The notes under the pieces were generated by a model, which saw nothing but the letters and a program-made list of their open reading frames with translations, was not told where the DNA came from and did not search any database. A stretch of 64,000 bases of DNA, from the NCBI RefSeq assembly GCF_013523165.1, contig NZ_JAAMQI010000021.1, positions 1 through 64,000 on the forward strand, written 5' to 3'. Positions within the stretch are counted from its first letter, which is position 1, and each line of letters starts with the position of its first letter. Below, piece by piece: positions 53,526-62,508 of this stretch. The position numbers were made by a program, and so were the translations under genes. The stretch is from Pseudomonas entomophila (GTDB taxonomy: Bacteria; Pseudomonadota; Gammaproteobacteria; Pseudomonadales; Pseudomonadaceae).

Positions 53526-53663
53526 TCGCTCACGGACCGGACAGCGCCAGCGGTGCGACGCACTGTCCCCGGTTCGTCGCAAGGCCCGCCCTGGGCCTTG
53601 CCTTCGGCTTGGTATGCCACGCATAGTGGCGACCCCGGCACCTAGCAAAGAAGGGAACTCGTC

Positions 53664-56429
53664 GTGCGTCGGCTTCGGATTGCCATTGTCCTGATCTTCA
53701 GTGCACTGACCTTGTTCTGCCTGCCGCCGGCCACTGCCAACCAAGGCGATGGCTGGGCCGTGCTGCTCGACGAGCAGGCCAACCTGCAGGTGAGCGACGT
53801 GCGCTCCGACCGCTATCGCCACCAGTTCAGCCCCCTGCGCCTGGAGGAGCTGGATGCGGCACTGCCCGACCAGGCCCTGTGGCTGCACTACCGACTCGAA
53901 CCTGGCCAGCAGGAACGCCTGCTGCGCATCTTCGCCCCCGACCTTTCGCGCCTGGACCTGTACGCCCTCGACGGTCAGACCGTCGTGCGCCAGTTGCACC
54001 ATGGGCGCGACATGACCGGCGCCAGCCCGACCCTGCGCAGCAGCGATCATGTGCTGGCGCTGCCCAACACCGACCGCCCCTTGGACATCTACCTGAGGCT
54101 GGTCTCCGAACACCAGTTGCGTCCGGCGATCAGCCTGGAAACCGCGGCGGTCGCCGCCGCCCACCAGTTCCAGCCGCTGCTGTTCGGGATGCTGTTCGGT
54201 GGGCTGGTGATGCTGATCCTGCACAACCTGATCCGCTTCTTCCATTCACGCTCCAGCACCTGCCTGGTCCTGGCGCTCTACCATGGGCTGATGCTGCTCA
54301 GCGCCTTGATCCTGCTCAACCTCAGCGGCCCCTGGTGGCACCTGTGGCACACCGCGCAAACCCCGGCGGCCTACCTGACGCTGGTGCTGGCGGGCATGGC
54401 CGGGCTGTATTTCACCCAGCACTTCTTCGCGCCTTGCCAGTCGGCGCGGCTGAACCGGCTGCTGCAGATCGAGATCCTGGTCGCCGGCATCAGTGGGCTG
54501 GTCCTGCTGTTCGTCGACACCCTGCCCCTGAACCTGATGACCTATGGTCTGCTCGCCCTGGGCAGCCTGAGCATGCTGGCGGTGGCGATCTACCACGGAC
54601 ATCGCGGCTACGCCCCGGCGCGCCTGTTCATCGCCGCCATGCTGGTGTTCACCGTCGGCGGCCTGGTGCTGCTGCCGGCCCTGCTGGCGTTCACCCGCAC
54701 GCCCATGCCCTGGCTGCTGTGCACCCTGATGGGCATGACGGTGATCAGCGGGGTGCTGTTCAACATGGCGGTCGGCGAGCGCCTGCGCAAGATCAGCCTG
54801 GCGCGCATCAGCGCCAGCCGGGCCCTGGCCGCGAGCGATGCCGAAATCAATGCCAAGGCCGAGTTCCTGTCCAAGATCAGCCACGAGATCCGCACCCCGA
54901 TGAACGGGGTGCTGGGCATGACCGAACTGCTGCTGGGCACTCCGCTGTCGGTCAAGCAGCGCGACTACGTGCAGACCATCCACAGCGCCGGCAACGAGCT
55001 GCTGACGCTGATCAACGAGATTCTCGACATCTCCAAGCTCGAATCCCGGCAGATCGAACTCGACGACGTGCAGTTCGACCTCAACGCGCTGCTCGAGGAC
55101 TGCCTGGACATCTTCCGCGCCAAGGCCGAGCAGCAGGACATCGAGCTGATCAGCTTCACCCACCCGTCGGTGCCCAAGGTGGTGAGCGGCGACCCGACCC
55201 GCCTGCGCCAGGCGCTGTCGAGCCTGCTGGACAATGCCCTGAAGAACACCGAGCAGGGCGAGATCCTGCTGGCGGTGGCGCTCGAGCAGCGTGGCGAGTC
55301 ATCGCGCCTGCGCATCGCCGTGCAGGACAATGGCGCCCCCATGCCCGAGGCCGAGCGCGAGGCCCTGTTGCAGTCCGAGCTGCACAGCCGGCACTTCCTG
55401 TCCGACCATGAACTGGGCGGGCACCTGGGGCTGGTCATCGCCAAGCAGCTGGTCGGGCTGATGCAGGGCGAGTTCAACATCAAGAGCACCAGCGGGCTGG
55501 GCAACACCTTGTGGTTGACCCTGCCACTCGACCCGAGCCGCCTGCAACAATCACCGACCGACCTGGACGAGTCCCTGCGAGAAGCACGGGTGCTGGTGGT
55601 CGACGACAACGAAACCTGCCGCAAGGTACTGGTGCAGCAGTGCAGCGCCTGGGGCATGAACGTCAGCGCGGTCGCTTCGGGCAAGGAAGCTCTGGCCCTG
55701 CTGCGTACCAAGGCCCACCTGCGCGACTACTTCGATGTGGTGCTGCTCGACCAGAACATGCCCGGCATGACCGGCATGCACTTGGCGGCCCGGATCAAGG
55801 AAGACCCCAGCCTAAACCACGACATCCTGGTGATCATGCTCACCGGCATCAGCAACGCCCCGAGCCGGGTGGTCGCGCGCAACGCCGGGATCAAGCGCAT
55901 CCTGGCCAAGCCGGTAGCCGGGTACACGCTCAAGACCACCCTGGCCGAAGAGCTGGCCCAGCGTGGCCGGGAGGCCGTAGCGTTCCTGGGCGTCGAGGGT
56001 GCGCCTGCCCTGGAGCTGCCCAGCGACTTCCACATCCTGGTGGCCGAGGACAACAGCATCTCCACCAAGGTGATCCGCGGCATGCTCGGCAAGCTCAACC
56101 TGGAGCCCGATACCGCCAGCAATGGCGAAGAGGCGCTGCAGGCCATGCAGCGCAAACGCTACGACCTGGTGCTGATGGATTGCGAGATGCCTGTGCTCGA
56201 CGGTTTCTCGGCCACCGAGCGCCTGCGCGCGTGGGAAGCCGAGCAGCAGCGTCCCCGCACCCCGATCGTGGCCCTGACCGCGCACATCCTCTCCGAACAC
56301 AAGGACCGCGCGCTGCAGGCCGGCATGGATGGGCACATGGCCAAGCCGGTGGAGTTGTCGCAGTTGCGCGAGCTGGTGCAGCACTGGGTCGAGCAGCAGG
56401 CGCAGCAGGCGGGAAAGCGGGTGTCGTGA
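53664..56429 (+). CDS. retS: hybrid sensor histidine kinase RetS
   Basis: 921 residues: signal peptide, periplasmic 7TMR-DISMED2 carbohydrate-binding-like domain (about 28-165), seven-helix membrane DISM region (about 170-370), HisKA with SHEIRTPMNG (His407), HATPase (about 500-625) and two receiver domains with Asp696 (LLDQNMPG) and Asp839 (LMDCEMPV). Lack of an HPt domain, tandem receivers and location right after purD match P. aeruginosa RetS, which blocks GacS and so favours motility over biofilm and type VI secretion. The start is GTG, with AAGGGA at good spacing. Confidence 0.92.
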   Translation: MRRLRIAIVLIFSALTLFCLPPATANQGDGWAVLLDEQANLQVSDVRSDRYRHQFSPLRLEELDAALPDQALWLHYRLEPGQQERLLRIFAPDLSRLDLYALDGQTVVRQLHHGRDMTGASPTLRSSDHVLALPNTDRPLDIYLRLVSEHQLRPAISLETAAVAAAHQFQPLLFGMLFGGLVMLILHNLIRFFHSRSSTCLVLALYHGLMLLSALILLNLSGPWWHLWHTAQTPAAYLTLVLAGMAGLYFTQHFFAPCQSARLNRLLQIEILVAGISGLVLLFVDTLPLNLMTYGLLALGSLSMLAVAIYHGHRGYAPARLFIAAMLVFTVGGLVLLPALLAFTRTPMPWLLCTLMGMTVISGVLFNMAVGERLRKISLARISASRALAASDAEINAKAEFLSKISHEIRTPMNGVLGMTELLLGTPLSVKQRDYVQTIHSAGNELLTLINEILDISKLESRQIELDDVQFDLNALLEDCLDIFRAKAEQQDIELISFTHPSVPKVVSGDPTRLRQALSSLLDNALKNTEQGEILLAVALEQRGESSRLRIAVQDNGAPMPEAEREALLQSELHSRHFLSDHELGGHLGLVIAKQLVGLMQGEFNIKSTSGLGNTLWLTLPLDPSRLQQSPTDLDESLREARVLVVDDNETCRKVLVQQCSAWGMNVSAVASGKEALALLRTKAHLRDYFDVVLLDQNMPGMTGMHLAARIKEDPSLNHDILVIMLTGISNAPSRVVARNAGIKRILAKPVAGYTLKTTLAEELAQRGREAVAFLGVEGAPALELPSDFHILVAEDNSISTKVIRGMLGKLNLEPDTASNGEEALQAMQRKRYDLVLMDCEMPVLDGFSATERLRAWEAEQQRPRTPIVALTAHILSEHKDRALQAGMDGHMAKPVELSQLRELVQHWVEQQAQQAGKRVS

Positions 56430-56786
56430 GGCTGGGGCTGGTCTCGAGCGCCCTGCGGGCTCGTCGCGGGCAAGCCCGCTCCCACAGGGGCCAGTCAGCA
56501 GGCTGATCTCACTCAGGGGCCAGTCAGTGGGCTGATGCCAGACAGTGGTTTGGAATGAGGGCCGGTGGGAGCTGGCTTGCCAGCGATAGCGTCCGATCCG
56601 GCGGCGCCTGCATCGCGGGCAAGCCCGCTCCCACAGAGGCCAGTCAGCAGGCTGATGCCAGGCAGTGGTTTGGAATGAGGGCCGGTGGGGCTTGCCAGCG
56701 ATAGCGTCCGATCCGGCGGCGCCTGCCTCACGGGCAAGCCCGCCCCACCAGCCCCTGCCAGTAGCCGCTATCACGGCGCTCGAGGC
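56430..56786. repeat. REP array between retS and cobJ
   Basis: The 357-bp gap is almost entirely repeats: REP copies at 56462-56486, 56566-56595, 56611-56636, 56685-56710 and 56728-56751 in alternating orientation, each with a GGCTTGCC or GGCAAGCC core. It contains no gene. Confidence 0.85.
56519..56751 (+). repeat. tandem 120-bp repeat, two copies
   Basis: Copy 1 (56519-56638) and copy 2 (56639-56751) start with GCCAGTCAG and each contain an inverted REP pair separated by ATAGCGTCCGATCCGGCGGC. Copy 2 has a small deletion and several substitutions. A third, partial start lies at about 56489. Confidence 0.8.
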
Positions 56787-58499
56787 TCACGGCTTGCTGC
56801 CATACCACCGGGGCGTGTACACCCACACCCCACCCTCGGCGCGCGGGAACGTGCAGGTCGTCGACGACCCCACCAGCACCATGGTGCGCATGTCGACCAT
56901 CTCCGGCACCAGCTCGCCCAGGGTCACTACCCGCAGCGCCTGGGCCGGACGGCCGACGTCGCGCCCGAGCACGACCGGCGTCGCCGGGTCGCGGTGACGG
57001 CGCACCACATCCAGGGCCTTGCCCAACTGCCATGGACGAGCGCGGGAAATGGGGTTGTAGAACGCCAGCGCCAGGTCGGCCTGGGCGGCCAAATCCAGAC
57101 GGGTCTCGATGATCGACCAAGGCTTGAGGTTGTCGGACAGCGACATCACGCAGAAGTCGTGCCCCAGAGGAGCGCCTGCCAAGGCGGCGGTGGCCAGGGA
57201 CGCGGACACGCCCGGCAGCACCTCCAGCTCGACCCTGGCCCAGGCCGGGTCGCTCGATTCGTGCAGGGCCTCCATCACCGCCGCCGCCATGGCGAACACG
57301 CCCGGGTCCCCCGACGACACCACCACCACCGAGCGGCCTTGCGCCGCCAGTTCGAAGGCATGCCGCGCACGCTGCATCTCTTCACGGTTGTCGGTGCAGT
57401 GCAGCACCTGGTCCGCGCGGAACGGGCCGGCCATGCGCACGTAGGTCTCATACCCCAGCACATCGTTGGCACGGGCCAGCTCGGCCTTGACCGCAGGCAC
57501 CATCAAGTCGGCAGCGCCCGGCCCGAGGCCGATCACCGCCAGGCGTCCACGGGCACGCCCTACCGCCTCGGGCGGCACCGGTTGCGCGGCCACGGCCAGC
57601 GCGACACCGGTGACGTCGGTCGGGACGAAGCGCGCCTCCGGCAAGGCCTGGGCCAGCACGGCTTGTGCACAAGCGTCGCCGGGCACGAAGCGCAGCGGTA
57701 CGCCCAGGGCGCGTGCGGCTTCGTGCAGGCTCGGTTCGGCCATGTGCAGCTCGCCGGCCACCAGGCAGGCCACGGCTGGCTCGACCAATGCGGCCTGGGC
57801 CAGTGCCTGGCGAATGCTACTGGCCAGGGCCGGCCCAGGGCCTTCGAGCGCGACCACCACCTGGCGCGCATGGATCAGCAGCTCGTCACGGTTCGCCAGG
57901 CGGGCCTCGCAGCCGACGTACAAGGTGCGTCGTGCCTGCTCGTGGGTGGGCAGGCGCGCCGGGGCCAGCCACGGGGCCTGCCCTTCGATGCGCAGCGACT
58001 CGCCGCCGAGCAGGTCGGAGACGAACCGCTTGCCCTGTTCGAGGTCGGCCAGGACATAACCGCTCGGCGGGTTGAGCAGGCAGGTGCCGAAACGCAGCTC
58101 GCCGCTGGTGGTGATCGCCGCCGGCACTGCCAGCGCCGCACCGATCTCGCGAGCCATGACGTTCACCCCGCCCAGCCCGCCGAGCAGCGGCACCACCGCA
58201 CTGCCGTCCTCGGCCACCGCCAGCACGGGCGGCTCGTGGTCTTTCTCGCTCAGCAGGCTGGCCAGCGCACGGATGACGATCCCGGCCGCGCACAGGGCGA
58301 TGATCGGCGTATCCTGCTGGTACAGGGCCCGCAATGTCTCGCCGAACGCCGTGTAGCCGAGGTCGGCCTGCTCCACGCGCCCGACCAGACCATGCACCTG
58401 AGACTGTGGGTACAGCGCCTGGATCTGCCGGGCAGCGGCCAGGCCACCCTGGCCGAGCACGACGATGGCCGGTGCCTTGCGCGTGGTTAGCCCTGCCAT
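56787..58499 (-). CDS. cobJ: CbiG-CobJ fusion: precorrin-3B C17-methyltransferase
   Basis: 570-residue fusion. Residues about 1-315 are CbiG/CobE-like (ALCAAGIVIRALASLL, GLGGVNVMAREIG, VGCEARLANRDELL); from about 319 a canonical CobJ methyltransferase begins with the SAM motif GLGPGAADLM, then SSGDPGVFAMA and NPISRARPWQ. CobJ methylates C17 and contracts the corrin ring. The CbiG half is associated with lactone opening in the anaerobic route, or with CobE function in the aerobic one; which applies here is unclear. The start overlaps the cobI stop by 13 bp. Confidence 0.9.
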   Translation of the reverse strand: MAGLTTRKAPAIVVLGQGGLAAARQIQALYPQSQVHGLVGRVEQADLGYTAFGETLRALYQQDTPIIALCAAGIVIRALASLLSEKDHEPPVLAVAEDGSAVVPLLGGLGGVNVMAREIGAALAVPAAITTSGELRFGTCLLNPPSGYVLADLEQGKRFVSDLLGGESLRIEGQAPWLAPARLPTHEQARRTLYVGCEARLANRDELLIHARQVVVALEGPGPALASSIRQALAQAALVEPAVACLVAGELHMAEPSLHEAARALGVPLRFVPGDACAQAVLAQALPEARFVPTDVTGVALAVAAQPVPPEAVGRARGRLAVIGLGPGAADLMVPAVKAELARANDVLGYETYVRMAGPFRADQVLHCTDNREEMQRARHAFELAAQGRSVVVVSSGDPGVFAMAAAVMEALHESSDPAWARVELEVLPGVSASLATAALAGAPLGHDFCVMSLSDNLKPWSIIETRLDLAAQADLALAFYNPISRARPWQLGKALDVVRRHRDPATPVVLGRDVGRPAQALRVVTLGELVPEMVDMRTMVLVGSSTTCTFPRAEGGVWVYTPRWYGSKP

Positions 58500-59218
58500 T
58501 TTTCCCCCGGCACGATGATCAGCGAGAAGTAAGGCGAAGACAGCGGGTCGACCGCGTCGAGCGGCACGATCTTCTGGTTGCCCATGGTCGCGCGCTCGAC
58601 GTACAGCGCGCGCCCGTCCAGGCCCAGCTCGACCAGCACCTGGCGAACCTTGATGAAGTTGCGCCCCAGTTTCATGATCACCGCCGCATCGGCGTCGGCC
58701 AGGCGGCGCTTGAGTTCGTCAGGGGGCAGCACGCCCGAGAGCACCGACAGGCTCTGGTTGCGGTAGACCAACGGCGCCCCGAGCACCGAGGCGCCGCCGA
58801 GCATCGAGCACACGCCCGGGATCACCTGGGTCTCGTACTGCTGCGCCAGGCGGTCGTGAACGTACATGTACGAGCCATAGAAGAACGGATCGCCCTCGCA
58901 GATCACCGCGACGTCGCGTCCGGCGTCCAGGTGCGCGGCAACCTGCCGGCTGGCCTCGTCGTAGAAGTCGCTGATCACCTGCTCGTAGGACAGGGGCGCC
59001 GGCAGCGCCTCGGTGGTCACCGGGTACACCAGCGGCAGCAAGGTCTGCTCGGCCTGCAGGTGCGCCTCGATGATGCCGAAGGCATTGCCGCGCTTGCCCT
59101 TGGCGACGAAGTACGCCACCACGGCGACCTCGCCCAGCAGGCGCTGCGCCTTGACCGTGATCAGTTCAGGATCGCCAGGGCCGACCCCCAGCCCGAACAG
59201 CCGTCCGCGCGCGCCCAT
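58487..59218 (-). CDS. cobI: precorrin-2 C20-methyltransferase
   Basis: 243-residue SAM-dependent methyltransferase of the corrin family. GLGVGPGDPELITVKAQRLL marks the N-terminal SAM site, followed by ICEGDPFFYGSYMYVHDRL and PGVCSMLGGASVLGAPL. It makes precorrin-3A from precorrin-2. The ATG shares one base with the cobH stop (TGATG), and its own stop overlaps cobJ by 13 bp, so the leftward cob genes form one translationally linked unit. Confidence 0.94.
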   Translation of the reverse strand: MGARGRLFGLGVGPGDPELITVKAQRLLGEVAVVAYFVAKGKRGNAFGIIEAHLQAEQTLLPLVYPVTTEALPAPLSYEQVISDFYDEASRQVAAHLDAGRDVAVICEGDPFFYGSYMYVHDRLAQQYETQVIPGVCSMLGGASVLGAPLVYRNQSLSVLSGVLPPDELKRRLADADAAVIMKLGRNFIKVRQVLVELGLDGRALYVERATMGNQKIVPLDAVDPLSSPYFSLIIVPGEKWQG

Positions 59219-59844
59219 CACTCCACCTCCGTGGCCAGCGCGTTGACCGCTGCGGCGGCCATGGCACTGCCGCCCAGGCGCCCTTGCATGATCACGAACG
59301 GCACGCCGCGGCTGTCGGCCGCCAGCATGGCCTTGGACTCTGCCGCGCCGACGAAGCCGACCGGGAAGCCCAGGATCAAGGCCGGCTTCGGCGCACCGGC
59401 ATCGAGCATCTCCAGCAGGTAGAACAGCGCGGTGGGGGCATTGCCGATCACCACCACACTGCCTTCCAGGTGCGGGCGCCACAACTCAAGGGCCACCGCC
59501 GAACGGGTGTTGCCGGCAGCCTTGGCCAGGCCTGGCACGCTGGGGTCGCGCAGGGTGCAGACCACGGGGTTGTTGGCCGGCAGACGGGCGCGGGTGATGC
59601 CCTCGGCCACCATGTGCGCGTCACAGAGGATCGGCGCGCCCTGGGCCAGGGCCTCACGCCCGGCCTGGCCCGCGCCTGGCGAGAACTGCAGCCCGTCGAT
59701 GGCGTCGACCATGCCGCAGGCGTGGATCACCCGGACCGCGAGTTTTTCCAGGTCGGCCGGAATCCGGTCGAGACGCGCCTCCTCACGGATGATGCGGAAG
59801 GAATTGCGATAGATCTCCTGACCGTCGCGAATGTAGTCAATCAT
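59218..59844 (-). CDS. cobH: precorrin-8X methylmutase
   Basis: 208 residues, full CobH/CbiC length. It moves the C11 methyl group to C12, yielding hydrogenobyrinic acid. The conserved catalytic histidine lies in RVIHACGMVD, and LPANNPVVCTL and GFPVGFVGAAESKA are family signatures. The start overlaps the end of cobG by 8 bp. Confidence 0.95.
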   Translation of the reverse strand: MIDYIRDGQEIYRNSFRIIREEARLDRIPADLEKLAVRVIHACGMVDAIDGLQFSPGAGQAGREALAQGAPILCDAHMVAEGITRARLPANNPVVCTLRDPSVPGLAKAAGNTRSAVALELWRPHLEGSVVVIGNAPTALFYLLEMLDAGAPKPALILGFPVGFVGAAESKAMLAADSRGVPFVIMQGRLGGSAMAAAAVNALATEVE

Positions 59845-61168
59845 CAGGGTGCTCCGTCGGCAGGTCGAGCATGGCGCCTGCTTCGTTCAAGGTGAGGTCG
59901 CGTGCGCGCAGGGTGCCGAAGCCCGGCAAGCGCGCATCGCGCAGGTACAGGTCATAGCGGCCCGGGGCGCGGGCCAGCAAGGTGGCAGGGGCGACATGGG
60001 CCGCTGCGCAGGAACGGATGCAGCCGCTCAGGTGCACGCGGCCCGGCGCACCCGGCGGCAGCAGGCCCGCCAGGGTCAGGGCATCGCCCTTGGTGTCGGC
60101 CAGCCCCTTGGCGCAACCTCGGGCGCCGGTGCAGGCGATCACCTGCGCCAAGGGCTGGTCGGCCCCGGTCAGCAGACCGAGCCGGCGCGCCTGCGCCTGT
60201 GCCTCGAGCAGCGACGAGGCCTGGACATCGGGCAGGACCAGGCTTTGCCAAGGCGTCACGCGCAGGCTGCCCTCGCCATGGACGCGCGCCAGGTGCGCGG
60301 CGCCGCGCAGCATGTCCGGGTCCAGCCGTCCCAGCGGGGGCGCCAGCCCCAGGGCCTGGCCATGGCGCTGGGGCAACACGCCGAGCCAGCCTGCCGCCCG
60401 GACCGGCCGACGCCACGTGCGCACGGCCGGGTCGTCGCGCACGGGCAGCCCGAGCCCTGCGACGAATCGCTCGGCAGGGCACGTCTCGAGCAACTGACGC
60501 ATGCGCGCCTGTTCGAGGCTGGCCAGGTCGAGGAAGCGCGTCAACACGGCCTGCACCAGGTTCAGGCCTTCGCTCAACGGCACCGCGCCCAGCGGCGCGT
60601 CGGTCGCCGGGCAGCCAGCCAGGCCGAAGGCCAGCCAGGGCTGCCGGTCGAGTTCGAGGCCCGACAGCCACAGGTCATGGGGGTGTTCGAGCATCGCCAG
60701 GGCTTCGCCTGCGTCCAGCTGCACGGCGAACTTGGCCGACAGCTGGTGGAAGCGCGGTGTGCGCTCCAGCAGAGCCAGGATCTGCTCGGCCAAGGGCCGC
60801 GCGTCGAACAGCCCGGCCGGGTCGAGCCCCGCCAGCGGGCTGAGCATGAGGTTGCGCACATCGTCGCTGCCAGCCTCGCGCGGACCCAGCCCGGCGGCCA
60901 GCAGGTGCTCGACCAGCCCCTGATGATCGGCACCGACCCCGCGAATCTGCAGGTTGCCGCGGTTGGTCGCCTCGATCACGCCCCCGGCGAACCGCTGGGC
61001 CGCCTCGGCCACCGCCTCGGCCTGAGCGGCCGACAGCACGCCGCCGGGGAGCTTGATGCGGCAGATGCCGCCGTCACGCGCGCCGACGATACGCCACAAC
61101 CCCGGGCAGGCCGAGGGACGGGGTGAGACGACGGGGGGCAGGACCGGCTTCAAGAGGGCATCCGACAA
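59837..61168 (-). CDS. cobG: precorrin-3B synthase (CobG)
   Basis: 443 residues, related to sulfite/nitrite reductases, with C-terminal cysteines for a 4Fe-4S cluster (CTGARGCAKG and HLSGCIRSCAAAH). It uses O2 to hydroxylate C20 and form the lactone of precorrin-3B, so it marks the aerobic pathway. The start ATG (MSDALLKPVLPP) is divergent from cobL across 128 bp. I found no cobalamin riboswitch in that short gap. Confidence 0.93.
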   Translation of the reverse strand: MSDALLKPVLPPVVSPRPSACPGLWRIVGARDGGICRIKLPGGVLSAAQAEAVAEAAQRFAGGVIEATNRGNLQIRGVGADHQGLVEHLLAAGLGPREAGSDDVRNLMLSPLAGLDPAGLFDARPLAEQILALLERTPRFHQLSAKFAVQLDAGEALAMLEHPHDLWLSGLELDRQPWLAFGLAGCPATDAPLGAVPLSEGLNLVQAVLTRFLDLASLEQARMRQLLETCPAERFVAGLGLPVRDDPAVRTWRRPVRAAGWLGVLPQRHGQALGLAPPLGRLDPDMLRGAAHLARVHGEGSLRVTPWQSLVLPDVQASSLLEAQAQARRLGLLTGADQPLAQVIACTGARGCAKGLADTKGDALTLAGLLPPGAPGRVHLSGCIRSCAAAHVAPATLLARAPGRYDLYLRDARLPGFGTLRARDLTLNEAGAMLDLPTEHPDD

Positions 61169-61296
61169 TCGTGAAAGTGCGCTGGTGGGTAGAAAGGCGC
61201 GGTATTATGCCTGCTTTGTCCATCGGCATGAAAAGCCAGTGGTCGAAGAGGCGAATGAATCGGGGCGCGCGCCCTTCTGGTGGACGAGGTAATGCA

Positions 61297-62508
61297 ATGA
61301 CGCCCTGGCTGACGGTGGTGGGGATCGGAGAAGACGGCTTCAGCGGCCTGGGCAAGCAGGCACGGCGTGCGCTGCTGGCGGCGTCACGCGTGGTCGGCAG
61401 CGTGCGCCAGCTGGCCTTGCTGCCCCGCTGCGTGACCGCCGAGCGGCTGGACTGGCCACGCCCCTTCTCCCTGGAGCCCCTCCTGGCCTGCCGCGGCGAA
61501 CCGGTCTGCGTGCTGGCCAGTGGCGACCCGATGTTCTACGGCGTCGGCGCCAGCCTGGCGCGCGAGGTGCCGGCCGCCGAGATGCAGGTCATCGCCATGC
61601 CGTCCTCGTGCAGCCTGGCGGCGGCCCGGCTGGGCTGGCCCCTGCAGGAGGTGCAGGTGCTGTCGCTGGTCGCACGGCCCCTGGCGGCGCTCAACGCCCA
61701 GGTGTACAGCGGCGTGCGCCTGCTGGTGCTGAGCAACGATGGTCAGACGCCCGCGCAGGTCGCGGCCCTGCTGCGCGAACGCGGTTTCGGCCCGAGCCGC
61801 CTGCAGGTGTTCGAGCACCTGGGCGGCACCGAGGAGCGCCACCTGAGCGACACCGCCGAGGCATGGCCCCATGCCCAGGTCGCGGCGCTCAACGTGGTGG
61901 CCATCGAATGCCTGGCCGAGCCCTCGACGTACTCCCTGTCGCCGGTGGTGGGCCTGCCGGACAGCGCCTTTCGCCATGACGGCCAGCTGACCAAGCGCGA
62001 CGTGCGCGCCGTCACGTTGGCCCGCCTGGCGCCCCGCCCTGGCGAGCTGCTGTGGGACGTGGGCGCCGGGTGCGGCTCGATCGGCATCGAATGGATGCGT
62101 GCCCATCCCAGTTGCCGGGCCATCGCCGTCGAAGCCGACGAAGGCCGGCAGGCGCACATCGAGCACAACCGCGATGCCTTGGGCGTTCCCGGGCTGCGCC
62201 TGGTGCGGGGGCAGGCGCCCGGTGCGCTGGACGGTCTGCCGCGCCCGGATGCCGTGTTCATCGGCGGCGGCGTGACGGTCGACGGCCTGCTGGCGCAGTG
62301 CTGGGCGCAACTGAAGCCCGGCGGGCGCCTGGTCGCCAATGCCGTCACGCTGCAGAGCGAACTGACCCTGGCCCAGTGGCGAGCCGTCCACGGCGGTGAG
62401 CTGACGCGCCTGCACGTCGCCCATGCCCAGCCGCTGGGCAACTTCGACACCTGGCGTCAGGCGTTGCCGATCACCCTGCTCGACCTGGTCAAACCCCTCG
62501 ATGCGTGA
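61297..62508 (+). CDS. cobL: precorrin-6Y C5,15-methyltransferase (decarboxylating)
   Basis: 403-residue fusion of CbiE and CbiT activities. The N-terminal methyltransferase (TVVGIGEDGFSGLG, ASGDPMFYGVGASLA) is joined at about residue 215 to the CbiT-like half (DVGAGCGSIGIEWM). It adds methyls at C5 and C15 and removes the acetate carboxyl. I start at the ATG at 61297, where GAGG is well spaced; upstream ATGs give no family match. Its end overlaps cbiD by 8 bp. Confidence 0.93.
   Translation: MTPWLTVVGIGEDGFSGLGKQARRALLAASRVVGSVRQLALLPRCVTAERLDWPRPFSLEPLLACRGEPVCVLASGDPMFYGVGASLAREVPAAEMQVIAMPSSCSLAAARLGWPLQEVQVLSLVARPLAALNAQVYSGVRLLVLSNDGQTPAQVAALLRERGFGPSRLQVFEHLGGTEERHLSDTAEAWPHAQVAALNVVAIECLAEPSTYSLSPVVGLPDSAFRHDGQLTKRDVRAVTLARLAPRPGELLWDVGAGCGSIGIEWMRAHPSCRAIAVEADEGRQAHIEHNRDALGVPGLRLVRGQAPGALDGLPRPDAVFIGGGVTVDGLLAQCWAQLKPGGRLVANAVTLQSELTLAQWRAVHGGELTRLHVAHAQPLGNFDTWRQALPITLLDLVKPLDA

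Noticed and set aside
50062..54245. Long minus-strand frames (699 and 707 codons) opposite purH, purD and retS
   Set aside because: Both mirror highly conserved plus-strand genes; composition is typical of antisense shadows.
56430..56786. CRISPR array
   Set aside because: Repeats alternate in orientation and are REP hairpins of unequal spacing; there are no cas genes or unique spacers.
61169..61296. Cobalamin riboswitch upstream of cobG or cobL
   Set aside because: The 128-bp divergent gap is too short for the usual element, and I could not find its conserved core.
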